Made by a program: the position numbers and the translations under genes. This document shows, in pieces, positions 1-5,026 of a stretch of DNA of 5,026 nucleotides. Numbering within the stretch: position 1 is the first letter of the stretch; each line of letters starts with the position of its first letter. Below the pieces are notes generated by a model that saw only the letters and a list, made by a program, of their open reading frames with translations, ran no database searches and was not told where the DNA came from. Source of the DNA: Ardenticatenales bacterium (GTDB taxonomy: Bacteria > Chloroflexota > Anaerolineae > Ardenticatenales > Ardenticatenaceae); assembly GCA_013812995.1 (NCBI GenBank), contig JACCSL010000881.1, forward strand, positions 1 to 5,026. Reading direction: 5' to 3'.

Positions 1-67
1 GAAGCGATCTGGGCTCGTCGGGTCCCAAGCGTGGGGGCGATTTGAGAGCGAAATTAGGAGGATGCTG
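1..67 (+). other. Window-edge sequence, possible 3' end of an upstream gene
   Basis: No gene can be assigned here. Two forward frames could be the tail of an upstream gene. One reads EAIWARRVPSVGAI and stops at TGA 43-45. The other reads on to TGA 66-68, which would overlap the next start codon as TGATG (66-70), an arrangement typical of translational coupling. The third frame has no stop and runs into the zinc-finger gene, so an N-terminal extension of that gene beyond the window is not formally excluded. The AGGAGG at 56-61 makes a separate start at 68 more likely. Confidence 0.3.
56..61 (+). promoter_or_regulatory. Ribosome binding site AGGAGG that decides the start of the zinc-finger gene
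   Basis: A consensus AGGAGG lies at 56-61. The first in-frame ATG (62-64) abuts it with no spacer and would be poorly placed for initiation. The second ATG (68-70) is six bases downstream, which is close to ideal spacing. The start is therefore placed at 68, not 62. Confidence 0.75.
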
Positions 68-409
68 ATGGCTGCATCATCACCGGGCGAGCGTGCGCCC
101 AACGAGAATGCCCTGCTGGAGTGTGGCGCGGATGGAATCCATGAGGGCTCTGTGATCGGCTGCTGCCATGTCTGCGGGCTCCTGCTGTGCCGGGCCCACC
201 TGTTCCACCAGACGCGGGGAACCGAGTTTGGCGAGGTTGAGCATCGCAAGGCGTACCCGATTACCTGCGGGGAGCACGCGGGCTACTGGTCTCGCAAGGG
301 GATGCCGACCGCTGTTTCTGCCGCTGAGCGCCGGCAGGGCCGTCGCTTCAACCTCTTCCGCCGCAAGGCCAAGGGAACCGCCGCGCAACGCCAGAAGCGC
401 CGTGGCTAG
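68..409 (+). CDS. Small B-box-like zinc-finger protein
   Basis: This is a 113-residue soluble protein when started at ATG 68, chosen because AGGAGG lies six bases upstream; ATG 62 would add two residues. It holds a dense set of likely zinc ligands: C19, H25, C32/C33, C36, C41, H44, then H47, H59, C67 and H70. The core C33-x2-C36-x4-C41-x2-H44 closely matches the central part of B-box zinc fingers (C-x2-C-x4-C-x2-C/H). C19/H25 and C67/H70 could complete one or two zinc sites. I see no signal peptide or membrane helix. The last 30 or so residues are strongly basic (RRQGRRFNLFRRKAKG and onwards), suggesting contact with nucleic acid or an acidic partner. It lies 114 bases upstream of glgB on the same strand. 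B-box domains usually mediate protein-protein contacts, so an adaptor role is an inference. I do not recognise a named family, and the function is unknown. Confidence 0.75.
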   Translation: MAASSPGERAPNENALLECGADGIHEGSVIGCCHVCGLLLCRAHLFHQTRGTEFGEVEHRKAYPITCGEHAGYWSRKGMPTAVSAAERRQGRRFNLFRRKAKGTAAQRQKRRG

Positions 410-421
410 CTTTTTGCTAGC
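405..421 (+). repeat. GCTAGC-T5-GCTAGC hairpin overlapping a stop codon
   Basis: Two copies of the self-complementary hexamer GCTAGC (405-410 and 416-421) flank five T residues (411-415), giving a 6-bp stem with a 5-base loop. The stop codon TAG (407-409) of the zinc-finger gene lies inside the left arm. No T-tract follows the right arm, so it is not a standard intrinsic terminator. Its right arm shares bases 419-421 with the larger stem that follows, so the two structures compete at that edge. Confidence 0.5.
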
Positions 422-491
422 GTCCAGTTGCCAGAGGTCGGTTATTGGATACGATAGTATCTTGAAAGCGCATCTCTGGTAACTGGACGCT
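419..491 (+). repeat. Long imperfect inverted repeat with a nested hairpin, in the glgB leader
   Basis: Bases 419-438 pair with 472-491 along all 20 positions. The only non-Watson-Crick pairs are G430-T480 and G437-T473, which are G-U wobbles in RNA. Inside the 33-base loop, GATAC (448-452) and GTATC (457-461) form a second perfect hairpin around GATA. The sequence after the outer stem is TTTCTATATT from 491, a weak T-rich tract. The element fills most of the gap between the zinc-finger gene and glgB. It could be an atypical terminator or attenuator for the upstream gene, a cis-acting leader or processing site for glgB, or an operator if used as DNA. I do not recognise it as a known riboswitch class. 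The pairing is certain from the sequence; the role is not. Confidence 0.6.
428..455 (+). promoter_or_regulatory. Weak candidate promoter for glgB
   Basis: TTGCCA (428-433) is one mismatch from the sigma-70 -35 consensus and is followed after 16 bases by TACGAT (450-455), a four-of-six match to the -10 consensus. If used, transcription would start near 462, inside the long inverted repeat, so the repeat could act only as DNA and not as an RNA stem. The match is weak and could be chance. Confidence 0.2.
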
Positions 492-498
492 TTCTATA

Positions 499-515
499 TT
501 CCAGCGCTTCTGGAA
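499..515 (+). promoter_or_regulatory. Small hairpin touching the glgB ribosome binding site
   Basis: TTCCAG (499-504) pairs perfectly with CTGGAA (510-515) around a five-base loop. The right arm holds the GGA of the purine-rich stretch GGAAGAGGG (512-520) just before the glgB start at 524. The GAGGG part (516-520, three bases before the ATG) stays outside the stem. Folding would partly hide the Shine-Dalgarno site and could tune glgB translation. That effect is inferred. Confidence 0.35.
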
Positions 516-523
516 GAGGGTCA

Positions 524-3031
524 ATGAGCACGGTTTCATCAGATCAGTTAAATCGTATCGTCTATGCGTTCCACCACGATCCCTTCCAGGTTCTCGGGGC
601 GCATCGGCAGGAGGGGGGGAAGAATGGGGGCGTTGCCATTCGCACCTTCCGCCCCGAGGCCCACCAGGTGCATCTGGTTCGCCTGGACACCGGCGAACGG
701 CTAGAGATGAAGCGCCTCCACGACTACGGTTTCTACGAGGTGCTGCTTCCCACCGCAGCGTTCTTCCCCTACGAGTTCGAGCTTGCCCTCTACGACGGGC
801 AGGTTCGACGCGAGCAGGACCCCTATCGCTTTCCCCCCGTGCTGGGCGAGATGGATCTCCAGTTGATCGGTGAGGGGAAGCACCACCATGTCTACAATCG
901 TCTCGGCGCGCAGTTGATCGAGCATCAGGGAGTGAAGGGCACCGCCTTCGCGCTCTGGGCTCCGGGCGCACAGCGCGTGAGCGTCATTGGGAATTTCAAT
1001 GGCTGGGACGGGCGGCGTCATCTGATGCGGGTTCGTGGCTCCTCCGGCATCTGGGAGCTTTTTATTCCGGGGCTGGTCGAGGGCGAGCTGTACAAGTACC
1101 AGCTTCTTGGTCAGAATGGCCAGGTGATCGAGAAAGCCGATCCCTACGCCTTCGCCACCGAGATGCGCCCGAAGACCGCCAGTAAGGTGTGGAATATCGA
1201 GCGGTACGAGTGGCAGGACGCTGAGTGGCTGCGTGCCCGTCTCAAGCGTAACGCGTTCCAGGAACCAATGAACATCTACGAGGCGCATCTGACCTCGTGG
1301 GCGCGCTCGCCGGATAATCCTGACAAGTATCTGGACTACCGTCACCTGGCCCATCGCCTGGTGGACTATGTGAAGGAGATGGGGTACACGCACATTGAGT
1401 TGCTGCCCATCACGGAATATCCCTACGATGGCTCCTGGGGCTATCAGGTCACGGGGTACTTCGCCCCCACCAGTCGCCTTGGCACGCCGGATGACTTCAT
1501 GTACTTTGTAGATCACTGTCACCGCAACAACATCGGTGTGCTGGTCGATTGGGTACCTGCGCACTTCCCCAAGGATGAGCATGGCCTGGCGCGCTTCGAT
1601 GGCTCGGCGCTGTACGAGCATAGCGACTGGCGGCTGGGGGAGCACAAGGATTGGGGCACCTACATCTTCAACTATGGGCGCAACGAGGTGCGGAACTTCC
1701 TTATCTCCAGCGCCCTGTTCTGGCTAGACAAGTATCACATCGACGGGATACGCGTGGACGCCGTGGCTTCCATGCTCTACCTGGATTACTCGCGCGAGCC
1801 GGGACAGTGGGTTCCCAACCGCTTCGGCGGGCGCGAGAACCTGGATGCCATTGAGTTTCTGCGCCAGCTCAACGAGCTCACCCACCACTACCACCCTGGC
1901 ATCATCACGGTGGCCGAGGAAAGTACCTCCTTCCCCTTCGTCACCCGCCCCACCTACCTTGGGGGGTTGGGCTTTGACTTCAAGTGGAATATGGGCTGGA
2001 TGAACGACTCACTCGCGTACATCCAGGCAGACCCCATCTACCGGAAGTATGAGCACAACAAGCTCACCTTTGGCCTGATGTATGCCTTCAGCGAGCACTT
2101 CGTCCTACCCATCTCCCATGACGAGGTGGTTCACCTCAAGCACTCGATGGCGGCCAAGATGCCGGGTGACTGGTGGCAGCAGATGGCGAGTCTGCGGACG
2201 TACTATGGCTTCATGTTCACGCACCCCGGCAAGAAACTGCTCTTCCAGGGACAGGACATCGGGCAGTGGACCGAGTTCAACGAGGACCGTAGCGTAGACT
2301 GGCACCTGCTCCAGCACGAGCAGCACCGAGGACTCAACCGCTGGGTGCATGACCTGCTCCATCTCGTCAAGAACGAGCCTGCCCTACATGAGCAGGACCA
2401 TAGCTGGGAGGGATTCCAGTGGATCGATGTGAATGACTGGGAGAACTCGATCATCTCGTACCTCCGCTTTGCACGGGATAGAGAAGATTTCCTGGTAGTG
2501 ATCCATAACTTCACCCCTGTCGTGCGCCACGGCTATCACATCGGTGTGCCCACGGGCGGCACCTACCTGGAAGTGTTGAACTCCGATGCGAGCAACTACT
2601 GGGGGAGCGGCATCGGCAACCAGGGACAAATCCACGCGGACGATCAACCCTGGATGGGCTTTCCCCACGGAATGCTGCTGAGCCTGCCACCCATGTCTAC
2701 CCTTGTCCTCAAGCCGCGCCGCGAGAAGTCTATTGAGGTCGAGGAAGGCGCAACCCCCGTTCTGACCGAGCAGGAGGTACGCGGAAGCGCCGCGCAGGCA
2801 TCGGAGAGACCAGGTTGGGTCGACAACATCGCCCTCAAGGGCGGAGAGACGCCCGCCCTCGCCTCGCCGGTCCCCGCCGATGCCGCGCCCTTCTTTGTGG
2901 ACACCACCCGGATAGACGCTGCGCCTGCGGCGGAAAGCGTGGAAGAAGCATCGCCTCCCCCAGCCGAAGTCAAGGAGCCCGCGCCCAAGCAGGTCCGACG
3001 GCGCAAGAAGAAGGGCGATGAGGGAAAATAG
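524..3031 (+). CDS. glgB: 1,4-alpha-glucan branching enzyme (glycogen branching enzyme)
   Basis: This 835-residue cytoplasmic enzyme of glycogen synthesis (EC 2.4.1.18, GH13) cuts an alpha-1,4 glucan chain and rejoins it through an alpha-1,6 bond. The N-terminal module carries the HxDPFxVLGxH motif typical of long-form GlgB (residues 17-27). A CBM48 module follows at about 135-220, with WAP (145-147) and NFNGWDG (157-163). The GH13 barrel spans about 240-620: DWVPAHF (342-348), DGIRVDAV (407-414, nucleophile D412), AEEST (464-468, acid/base E465) and SHDEV (531-535, stabiliser D533). These positions fit the long-form bacterial enzymes, whose triad lies near 405-411, 458-464 and 526-532. A C-terminal beta domain ends near 733. 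About 100 further residues (734-835) are Ala/Pro/Glu-rich, look disordered and end in [11 protein letters not shown]. This tail is absent from typical enzymes of about 730 residues. The start follows GGAAGAGGG; no other glg gene is visible nearby. Confidence 0.97.
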   Translation: MSTVSSDQLNRIVYAFHHDPFQVLGAHRQEGGKNGGVAIRTFRPEAHQVHLVRLDTGERLEMKRLHDYGFYEVLLPTAAFFPYEFELALYDGQVRREQDPYRFPPVLGEMDLQLIGEGKHHHVYNRLGAQLIEHQGVKGTAFALWAPGAQRVSVIGNFNGWDGRRHLMRVRGSSGIWELFIPGLVEGELYKYQLLGQNGQVIEKADPYAFATEMRPKTASKVWNIERYEWQDAEWLRARLKRNAFQEPMNIYEAHLTSWARSPDNPDKYLDYRHLAHRLVDYVKEMGYTHIELLPITEYPYDGSWGYQVTGYFAPTSRLGTPDDFMYFVDHCHRNNIGVLVDWVPAHFPKDEHGLARFDGSALYEHSDWRLGEHKDWGTYIFNYGRNEVRNFLISSALFWLDKYHIDGIRVDAVASMLYLDYSREPGQWVPNRFGGRENLDAIEFLRQLNELTHHYHPGIITVAEESTSFPFVTRPTYLGGLGFDFKWNMGWMNDSLAYIQADPIYRKYEHNKLTFGLMYAFSEHFVLPISHDEVVHLKHSMAAKMPGDWWQQMASLRTYYGFMFTHPGKKLLFQGQDIGQWTEFNEDRSVDWHLLQHEQHRGLNRWVHDLLHLVKNEPALHEQDHSWEGFQWIDVNDWENSIISYLRFARDREDFLVVIHNFTPVVRHGYHIGVPTGGTYLEVLNSDASNYWGSGIGNQGQIHADDQPWMGFPHGMLLSLPPMSTLVLKPRREKSIEVEEGATPVLTEQEVRGSAAQASERPGWVDNIALKGGETPALASPVPADAAPFFVDTTRIDAAPAAESVEEASPPPAEVKEPAPKQVRRRKKKGDEGK
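2723..3028 (+). other. Low-complexity C-terminal extension of GlgB
   Basis: After the last conserved segment (LVLKPRR, ending near residue 733), the protein continues for about 102 residues with no recognisable domain. The first part is acidic and mixed, the middle is rich in Ala and Pro, a stretch such as [16 protein letters not shown] follows, and the end is a basic RRRKKK cluster. This looks like a disordered linker with a charged tip. It could anchor the enzyme to the polymer, the membrane or a partner, which is inference. The reading frame is continuous with the enzyme, and there is no sign of a separate gene. Confidence 0.75.
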
Positions 3032-3041
3032 AGTTGGGCAA

Positions 3042-3287
3042 CTAAAGAGCACCGGGATGCATCCCGGTGCTCTTTTCTTTAGCGCCCATCAAAGCAATAC
3101 GATAAGGGAACAACTCGGCGCGCATGACGCTTTTTTGCACCGCCGGGTCGCCCTGCATGAGCTGCTGGGCCGCGTCATCGTTGGCAGCTCTGAAGATGAC
3201 GATGCCAAAGCTGCTAGCATCCGTGTGGAGCGTGCGCCCCGCAAGGACAACCACGCCCTCCTCCGTCAACCGCGTCAGGTCAGCCAT
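3042..3287 (-). CDS. Short YCII-domain (YciI-like) protein, apparently N-terminally truncated
   Basis: This 81-residue protein matches the main body of the YCII fold, a small ferredoxin-like alpha/beta domain. LTRLTEEGVVVLAGRTL (residues 4-20) is the helix and strand entering the core, SFGIVIFRAAND (26-37) is the central strand, DDAAQQLMQGDPAVQ (37-51) is the helix with the family's DPxV motif, and AELFPYRIALMG (57-68) is the last strand. Full-length members usually begin with 20-30 more residues containing the first strand and a His just before this helix. Here the aligned codon is Asp (GAT, 3288-3290), just before the ATG, and an in-frame stop lies only 13 codons upstream with no other usual start. 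Residues 69-81 form a non-family tail read through the shared terminator. The nearest purine-rich site, AAAGGA (minus strand, 3305-3300), is 12 bases from the ATG, which is long. It lies 20 bases after the zinc-ribbon gene, probably in one operon. The biochemical role is unknown, and it could be a degraded gene. Confidence 0.7.
   Translation of the reverse strand: MADLTRLTEEGVVVLAGRTLHTDASSFGIVIFRAANDDAAQQLMQGDPAVQKSVMRAELFPYRIALMGAKEKSTGMHPGAL
3044..3080. terminator. Strong intrinsic terminator at the convergent gene junction
   Basis: Bases 3044-3075 form a perfect 32-base palindrome centred on TGCA. As RNA it gives a 14-bp GC-rich stem with a four-base loop. On the plus strand it is followed by TCTTTTCTTT (3071-3080), so it is a textbook intrinsic terminator for glgB, 12 bases after its stop. 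Read from the minus strand, the stem ends in TTTAG, a shorter T-run, so termination of the opposing YCII transcript is plausible but weaker. The palindrome lies inside the last ten codons of the YCII reading frame. Confidence 0.9.
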
Positions 3288-3307
3288 ATCTTTTGGATTT
3301 CCTTTGT

Positions 3308-3562
3308 CTACGGGAGCATTCTGTCAAACTTCTTCTTGACAGCGGGCAGATACTTCTCGGAGACAAACCACTCGACCAGGCCACACCGCCCGCAGATATA
3401 TATCTGAAACTTGGATGCTGTGAAGAACCCCAATGGTAGGAGCGTTGGGCCATCCCCGCCATTGGCGGTGACCTCCTTGGTATAGAACTCCGTCCCACTA
3501 CAGACACGGCAGCGCCTTGGGCCTGGCGGATGCAGGGGCTCTTCTTTGTATTGCTCACTCAT
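3308..3562 (-). CDS. Small zinc-ribbon protein
   Basis: This 84-residue protein carries two CxxC knuckles, C18-x2-C21 and C57-x2-C60, separated by 35 residues, which fits a single four-cysteine zinc ribbon. The layout CxxCxxxEFY, then a Gly-rich stretch, then YICGRCGLVEWFV (residues 55-67) resembles the small zinc-ribbon proteins of the DUF2082 type, where the second knuckle is followed by a Gly and an E-W/F-Y/F pair. The family match is from memory of the pattern and is moderate. There is no signal peptide or membrane helix; the C-terminus is a short basic helix (AVKKKFDR). The start is well supported by GGAGGG five bases upstream. It is the first gene of a two-gene minus-strand unit with the YCII gene. 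Its function is unknown; nucleic-acid or protein binding is possible. Confidence 0.8.
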   Translation of the reverse strand: MSEQYKEEPLHPPGPRRCRVCSGTEFYTKEVTANGGDGPTLLPLGFFTASKFQIYICGRCGLVEWFVSEKYLPAVKKKFDRMLP

Positions 3563-3567
3563 CTCGA

Positions 3568-3573
3568 CCCTCC
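3568..3573 (-). promoter_or_regulatory. Ribosome binding site of the zinc-ribbon gene
   Basis: On the minus strand GGAGGG lies five bases before the ATG at 3562-3560. This strong site fixes that start. A competing reading frame starting at 3558 in another phase lacks such support and any family resemblance. Confidence 0.75.
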
Positions 3574-3607
3574 GAAAACATGGCTAATGCCTTCTTCAAT
3601 AAAGAGA

Positions 3608-3635
3608 TGGACGTTTAATGGTATGAGGGTATCAT
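3608..3635 (+). promoter_or_regulatory. Candidate promoter for the ABC exporter
   Basis: TGGACG (3608-3613, four of six to the -35 consensus) and TATCAT (3630-3635, five of six to the -10 consensus) are 16 bases apart, placing a start near 3642 and a leader of about 35 bases before the ATG. The -10 box overlaps TATGAT on the opposite strand (3631-3636), which could serve the divergent zinc-ribbon unit but has no convincing -35 partner. The overlap lies in the short inverted repeat TATGA-N5-TCATA (3622-3636). Confidence 0.3.
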
Positions 3636-3675
3636 AACTGGCGACAGTCCATCAAACCCCCGGAGAAAGCAGCCG

Positions 3676-5026
3676 ATGAATGCGTTTCGTCGCTCCCTGA
3701 GATACAGTCGTCCCTATGCGGCTATCTCGCTGGGGGCTTTTCTTTCCCTGCTGCTCGTGACCGTCACCAATCTCTACGCGCCGCAGCTGGTGCGCCTGCT
3801 CATCGACAATGGCATCCTCGTCGAGAACTGGAATGGCATCGTCACCGCAACGACGGGGCTCATCGTGGTGGCGGTGGCGCGCGGGCTCTTCACCTTCTTG
3901 CAGGGCTACTGGTCCGAGAAAGCGTCCCAGGGTGTGGCCTACGACCTGCGCAACGATGTCTACAGCAAGTTGGCGACTCTCTCTTTCTCCTACCACGACC
4001 AGCACCAGACCGGCCAACTTATGACGCGCGTGACCTCGGATGTCGAGGGCGTGCGCCTCTTTTTTGCGCAGGGGCTGCTGCAATTTGTTTCCGCCATCCT
4101 GACCCTCATCAGCAGCGCGATAATTCTCTTTGCCACCGATTGGCGGCTGGCGCTGGCCGCGCTCTCCACCGTGCCTCTCATGGGCGGAATCTTCGGCTTT
4201 CTCTTCACCCACCTCTTTCCTCGCTTCCGCATCGTGCAGAAGAAGCTGGGCAACCTCAACACCATCCTGCAAGAGAGCATTGCCGGGGTGCGCGTGGTCA
4301 AGGCGTTCGCGGCGGAACCCCACGAGCTAGCCCGCTACCGCGCCGGGAACGAGGGGTTGTACCAGGAATTTCTCGGTGTGGTGCGACTCTTCTCTCTTGG
4401 GTTTCCCCTCGTTTTTTTCTTCGCCAACCTGGGCACACTCATCGTCATCTGGTACGGGGGCAACCGTGTGATCTCGGGCAATCTTTCCCTTGGCACCCTC
4501 ATCGCCTTCAACACCTACCTGGCCTTGCTACTCATGCCAATCTTCCAGCTGGGTTTTATCTCGCAGCTACTCGCGCGCGCCTCCGCCTCCTCCGAGCGGC
4601 TCTTCGAGATCATCGACGCGGAGAGCGAGGTGCAGGAGCGCCCCGGCGCGACACGGCTGGGGACGATGACGGGGCGAGTCACCTTCGACGAGGTGCATTT
4701 TCGCTACGTCGGGGCGGAGGAGGAGGTGCTGCGCGGTATCTCCTTTGAGGCCGAGCCAGGGCAAACCGTGGCCGTCCTGGGGGCGACCGGGAGCGGCAAG
4801 AGCACCATCATCAACCTGATTCCGCGCTTCTACGATGTAACGGGCGGCGCGGTTCGCATCGATGGCAGCGATGTGCGAGACATCACCCTGGGCTCGCTCC
4901 GCTCTCAGATCGGGATTGTGCTCCAGGACGCGACCCTCGTCAGCGGTACGCTGCGAGACAATATCGCCTTTGGCTGCCCGGATGCCACGGACGAGGAGGT
5001 CGAGCGGGCGGCCCGCACCGCCCAGG
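3676..5026 (+). CDS. ABC exporter, fused membrane and ATPase domains (3' end beyond the window)
   Basis: The first 450 codons are present, and the gene continues past the edge. It encodes a type IV (MsbA/LmrA-like) exporter half-transporter of the inner membrane that uses ATP to move substrates outward. Helices are visible at about 15-36, 54-76, 133-153, 157-177, 238-261 and 273-296. Family landmarks are the FSYHDQHQTGQLMTRVTSDV segment (104-123) and the QESIAGVRVVKAFAAE coupling region (199-214). The ATPase begins near 336 with VHFRY (A-loop tyrosine Y344), Walker A GATGSGKST (369-377, lysine K375) and the Q-loop VLQD (Q417). Signature, Walker B and H-loop lie outside the window. The start is the only usable one after an in-frame TAA at 3616-3618, and GGAG (3662-3665) lies ten bases upstream. 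Such genes often occur as heterodimer pairs, so a partner may follow. The substrate cannot be told from the sequence: lipid, peptide and drug are all possible. Confidence 0.95.
   Translation, partial: MNAFRRSLRYSRPYAAISLGAFLSLLLVTVTNLYAPQLVRLLIDNGILVENWNGIVTATTGLIVVAVARGLFTFLQGYWSEKASQGVAYDLRNDVYSKLATLSFSYHDQHQTGQLMTRVTSDVEGVRLFFAQGLLQFVSAILTLISSAIILFATDWRLALAALSTVPLMGGIFGFLFTHLFPRFRIVQKKLGNLNTILQESIAGVRVVKAFAAEPHELARYRAGNEGLYQEFLGVVRLFSLGFPLVFFFANLGTLIVIWYGGNRVISGNLSLGTLIAFNTYLALLLMPIFQLGFISQLLARASASSERLFEIIDAESEVQERPGATRLGTMTGRVTFDEVHFRYVGAEEEVLRGISFEAEPGQTVAVLGATGSGKSTIINLIPRFYDVTGGAVRIDGSDVRDITLGSLRSQIGIVLQDATLVSGTLRDNIAFGCPDATDEEVERAARTAQ

Noticed and set aside
419..500. Reading the long stem plus TTTCTATATT as a standard intrinsic terminator
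   Set aside because: The loop is 33 bases and the T-tract is interrupted. It may still stop some transcripts, but it is not a canonical terminator, so it is listed as a structured repeat.
462..500. TTGAAA (462-467) with TATATT (495-500) as a promoter for glgB
   Set aside because: The gap between the hexamers is 27 bases, too long for a sigma-70 promoter.
417..971. Minus-strand open frame of 184 codons across the glgB leader and 5' end
   Set aside because: Arg/Pro/Gly-rich composition typical of an out-of-phase reading of GC-rich DNA. No motif is visible, and it crosses the inverted repeats.
701..1645. Long open frame on the minus strand within glgB (314 codons)
   Set aside because: It lies wholly opposite a well-conserved branching enzyme and has no recognisable domain. 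Long antisense frames are expected in GC-rich coding DNA.
2384..3052. Minus-strand open frame of 222 codons opposite the 3' part of glgB
   Set aside because: No recognisable domain, and the opposing glgB frame is continuous and explains the DNA.
3018..3407. Plus-strand open frame across the terminator and the two small minus-strand genes
   Set aside because: It would begin inside glgB, read through a strong terminator and oppose two better supported genes. No family features.
3280..3558. Minus-strand open frame of 92 codons in another phase over the zinc-ribbon gene
   Set aside because: The zinc-ribbon frame has paired CxxC motifs and a GGAGGG site at ideal spacing; this frame has no domain signature.
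3652..4323. Minus-strand open frame of 223 codons opposite the exporter membrane domain
   Set aside because: His/Glu/Arg-rich shadow of a clear ABC exporter reading frame.

Overview
The window is gene-dense, GC-rich bacterial DNA with good Shine-Dalgarno sites. It carries a glycogen-metabolism gene, an ABC exporter and three small proteins, two of which are clear zinc-finger or zinc-ribbon types. I see no phage, insertion sequence, CRISPR array, tRNA or rRNA. No single gene fixes the species. A free-living, GC-rich, non-proteobacterial lineage fits best. Chloroflexota of the Ktedonobacteria type is my guess, from overall protein style only, and it is low confidence.

Layout. Bases 1-67 are probably the 3' end of an upstream gene or a short leader. 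A strong AGGAGG at 56-61 then serves a 113-residue zinc-finger protein (68-409, +) with B-box-like Cys/His spacing and a very basic C-terminus. The 114-base gap to the next gene is packed with inverted repeats: a 6-bp hairpin over the stop codon, a 20-bp imperfect stem at 419-491 holding an inner hairpin, and a small hairpin that reaches into the next ribosome binding site. Next is glgB (524-3031, +), a complete long-form 1,4-alpha-glucan branching enzyme. It has both N-terminal beta-sandwich modules, all GH13 catalytic residues, and an extra disordered tail of about 100 residues ending in a lysine/arginine cluster.

A 32-base perfect palindrome with a T-tract (3044-3080) ends glgB. It also lies inside the 3' end of a convergent two-gene minus-strand unit at 3042-3562. 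This unit encodes a CxxC/CxxC zinc-ribbon protein (3308-3562) followed, after a 20-base gap, by a short YCII-domain protein (3042-3287). The YCII protein appears to lack the family's N-terminal strand and ends in a tail encoded by the terminator itself. A 113-base divergent intergenic region (3563-3675) separates this unit from an ABC exporter (3676 to beyond the window end, +). Its six-helix membrane domain, Walker A and Q-loop are visible, but the rest of the ATPase is cut off.

How they work together: glgB makes the alpha-1,6 branches of glycogen. I see no direct functional link between it and the exporter or the small zinc proteins. The zinc-finger gene sits just upstream in the same direction and could be co-transcribed with glgB, but the structured gap between them may separate or modulate the two. 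No undescribed multi-gene system is evident. The most unusual items are the structured glgB leader, the GlgB tail, and the truncated YCII gene that shares its end with a terminator.
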